Below, in pieces: positions 63,736 to 64,000 of a stretch of DNA of 64,000 nt. The notes under the pieces are model-generated. The model was not told the origin of the DNA, made no database searches, and saw only the letters and a program-made list of their open reading frames with translations. Position 1 is the first letter of the stretch, and each line of letters begins with the position of its first letter. Source of the DNA: Zygaena filipendulae (taxonomy: Eukaryota > Arthropoda > Insecta > Lepidoptera > Zygaenidae); assembly GCA_907165275.2 (NCBI GenBank), contig OU015649.1, forward strand, positions 7,036,001 to 7,100,000, given 5' to 3'. A program made the translations under genes and the position numbers.

Positions 63736-64000
63736 TCCCTTTTTGGGAATTTTTTGGTGTAACTGAGGGTTTAATCCAATCGATTTTAAAATATTTTCCA
63801 GTCCTGGCTTATGAATGGCTTATGTTAAGATGTCACCGATGCCGATGTCAGCACATTGGTATTCGGTGGAAACATATTTTACTCTTAGTTAATCATCGGT
63901 GACCAACTCTCTGACATAAAAATGTCTTAAAGCAATGTGTTTCCTAACTATGTCCTTCTATGCATTTCTGGGTTTTGTAACAGCTTTATAGCAGCATCAT
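63736..64000 (-). pseudogene. Decayed Ty1/copia pol, RNase H end; runs off the window
   Basis: In minus-strand frames the text shows the copia RNase H end: AAIKLLQNPEMHRRT, then after a frameshift KHIALRHFYVRELV, KYVSTEYQCADI and GLENILKSIGLN. Several in-frame stops and at least one frameshift are present. It is a different and much older copia family than the one at 36391-41008. The plus-strand frame at 63591-63902 is antisense to it. Confidence 0.75.

Noticed and set aside
63591..63902. 103-codon plus-strand frame near the right end
   Set aside because: It is antisense to decayed copia RNase H text that is clearly recognisable on the minus strand.

Overview
The window is nuclear DNA of an insect, almost certainly a lepidopteran (moth or butterfly). 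It is AT-rich and its genes have short exons with GT-AG introns. The gaps are packed with dispersed repeats carrying the CCCGCGGGAATTCC-type core that is abundant in Lepidoptera. No prokaryotic feature, tRNA, rRNA or CRISPR array was seen.

Four host genes are supported. (1) Positions 1-1682 (+) are the 3' coding end of a large, low-complexity nuclear protein, possibly a CHD7/kismet-type chromatin remodeller. (2) Positions 17281-21921 (+) hold GM130/GOLGA2, the cis-Golgi p115/GRASP65-binding golgin, in four coding exons (691 aa). (3) Positions 30958-35751 (-) hold phosphatidylserine synthase, in six coding exons (422 aa). (4) Positions 52102-60216 (+) hold Kua/TMEM189/PEDS1, the plasmanylethanolamine desaturase, in four exons (314 aa, or 285 aa from an internal ATG). 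The last two genes are divergent, and both act on phospholipid head-group and ether-lipid metabolism in the ER.

About 13.8 kb of the roughly 16.4 kb between the phosphatidylserine synthase and Kua start codons is nested mobile DNA, and the order of events can be read from the junctions. A 5'-truncated RNase H-bearing LINE (35858-41314, 48-nt poly(A), 11-13 bp target duplication) is split by a 4,618 bp Ty1/copia element (36391-41008; 248 bp LTRs with no difference seen; 5 bp target duplication). Next to it, a terminal-inverted-repeat element (41463-49772) holds a foldback element. That foldback element is split by a 5,548 bp errantivirus-like element (41858-47405; 301 bp LTRs with no difference seen). 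The same host element also carries a 266 bp retroposed fragment and a 578 bp solo LTR. The errantivirus-like element keeps gag, protease and an F-type env, but its pol core is missing. Without these insertions the two start codons would be about 2.6 kb apart.

The remaining intergenic and intronic DNA is a mosaic of MITE-like inverted-repeat elements, many nested. It also holds a pogo/Tigger-like DNA transposon with a decayed transposase (9477-10832), LINE 3' fragments, and a decayed copia pol end at the right edge (63736-64000). A 14-16 bp motif (CTAGTTAATTTGTG), oriented with the gene, lies upstream of GM130, phosphatidylserine synthase and Kua. With a companion motif (TAAGTAGTTTGTG), it is the most interesting possible regulatory signal here.
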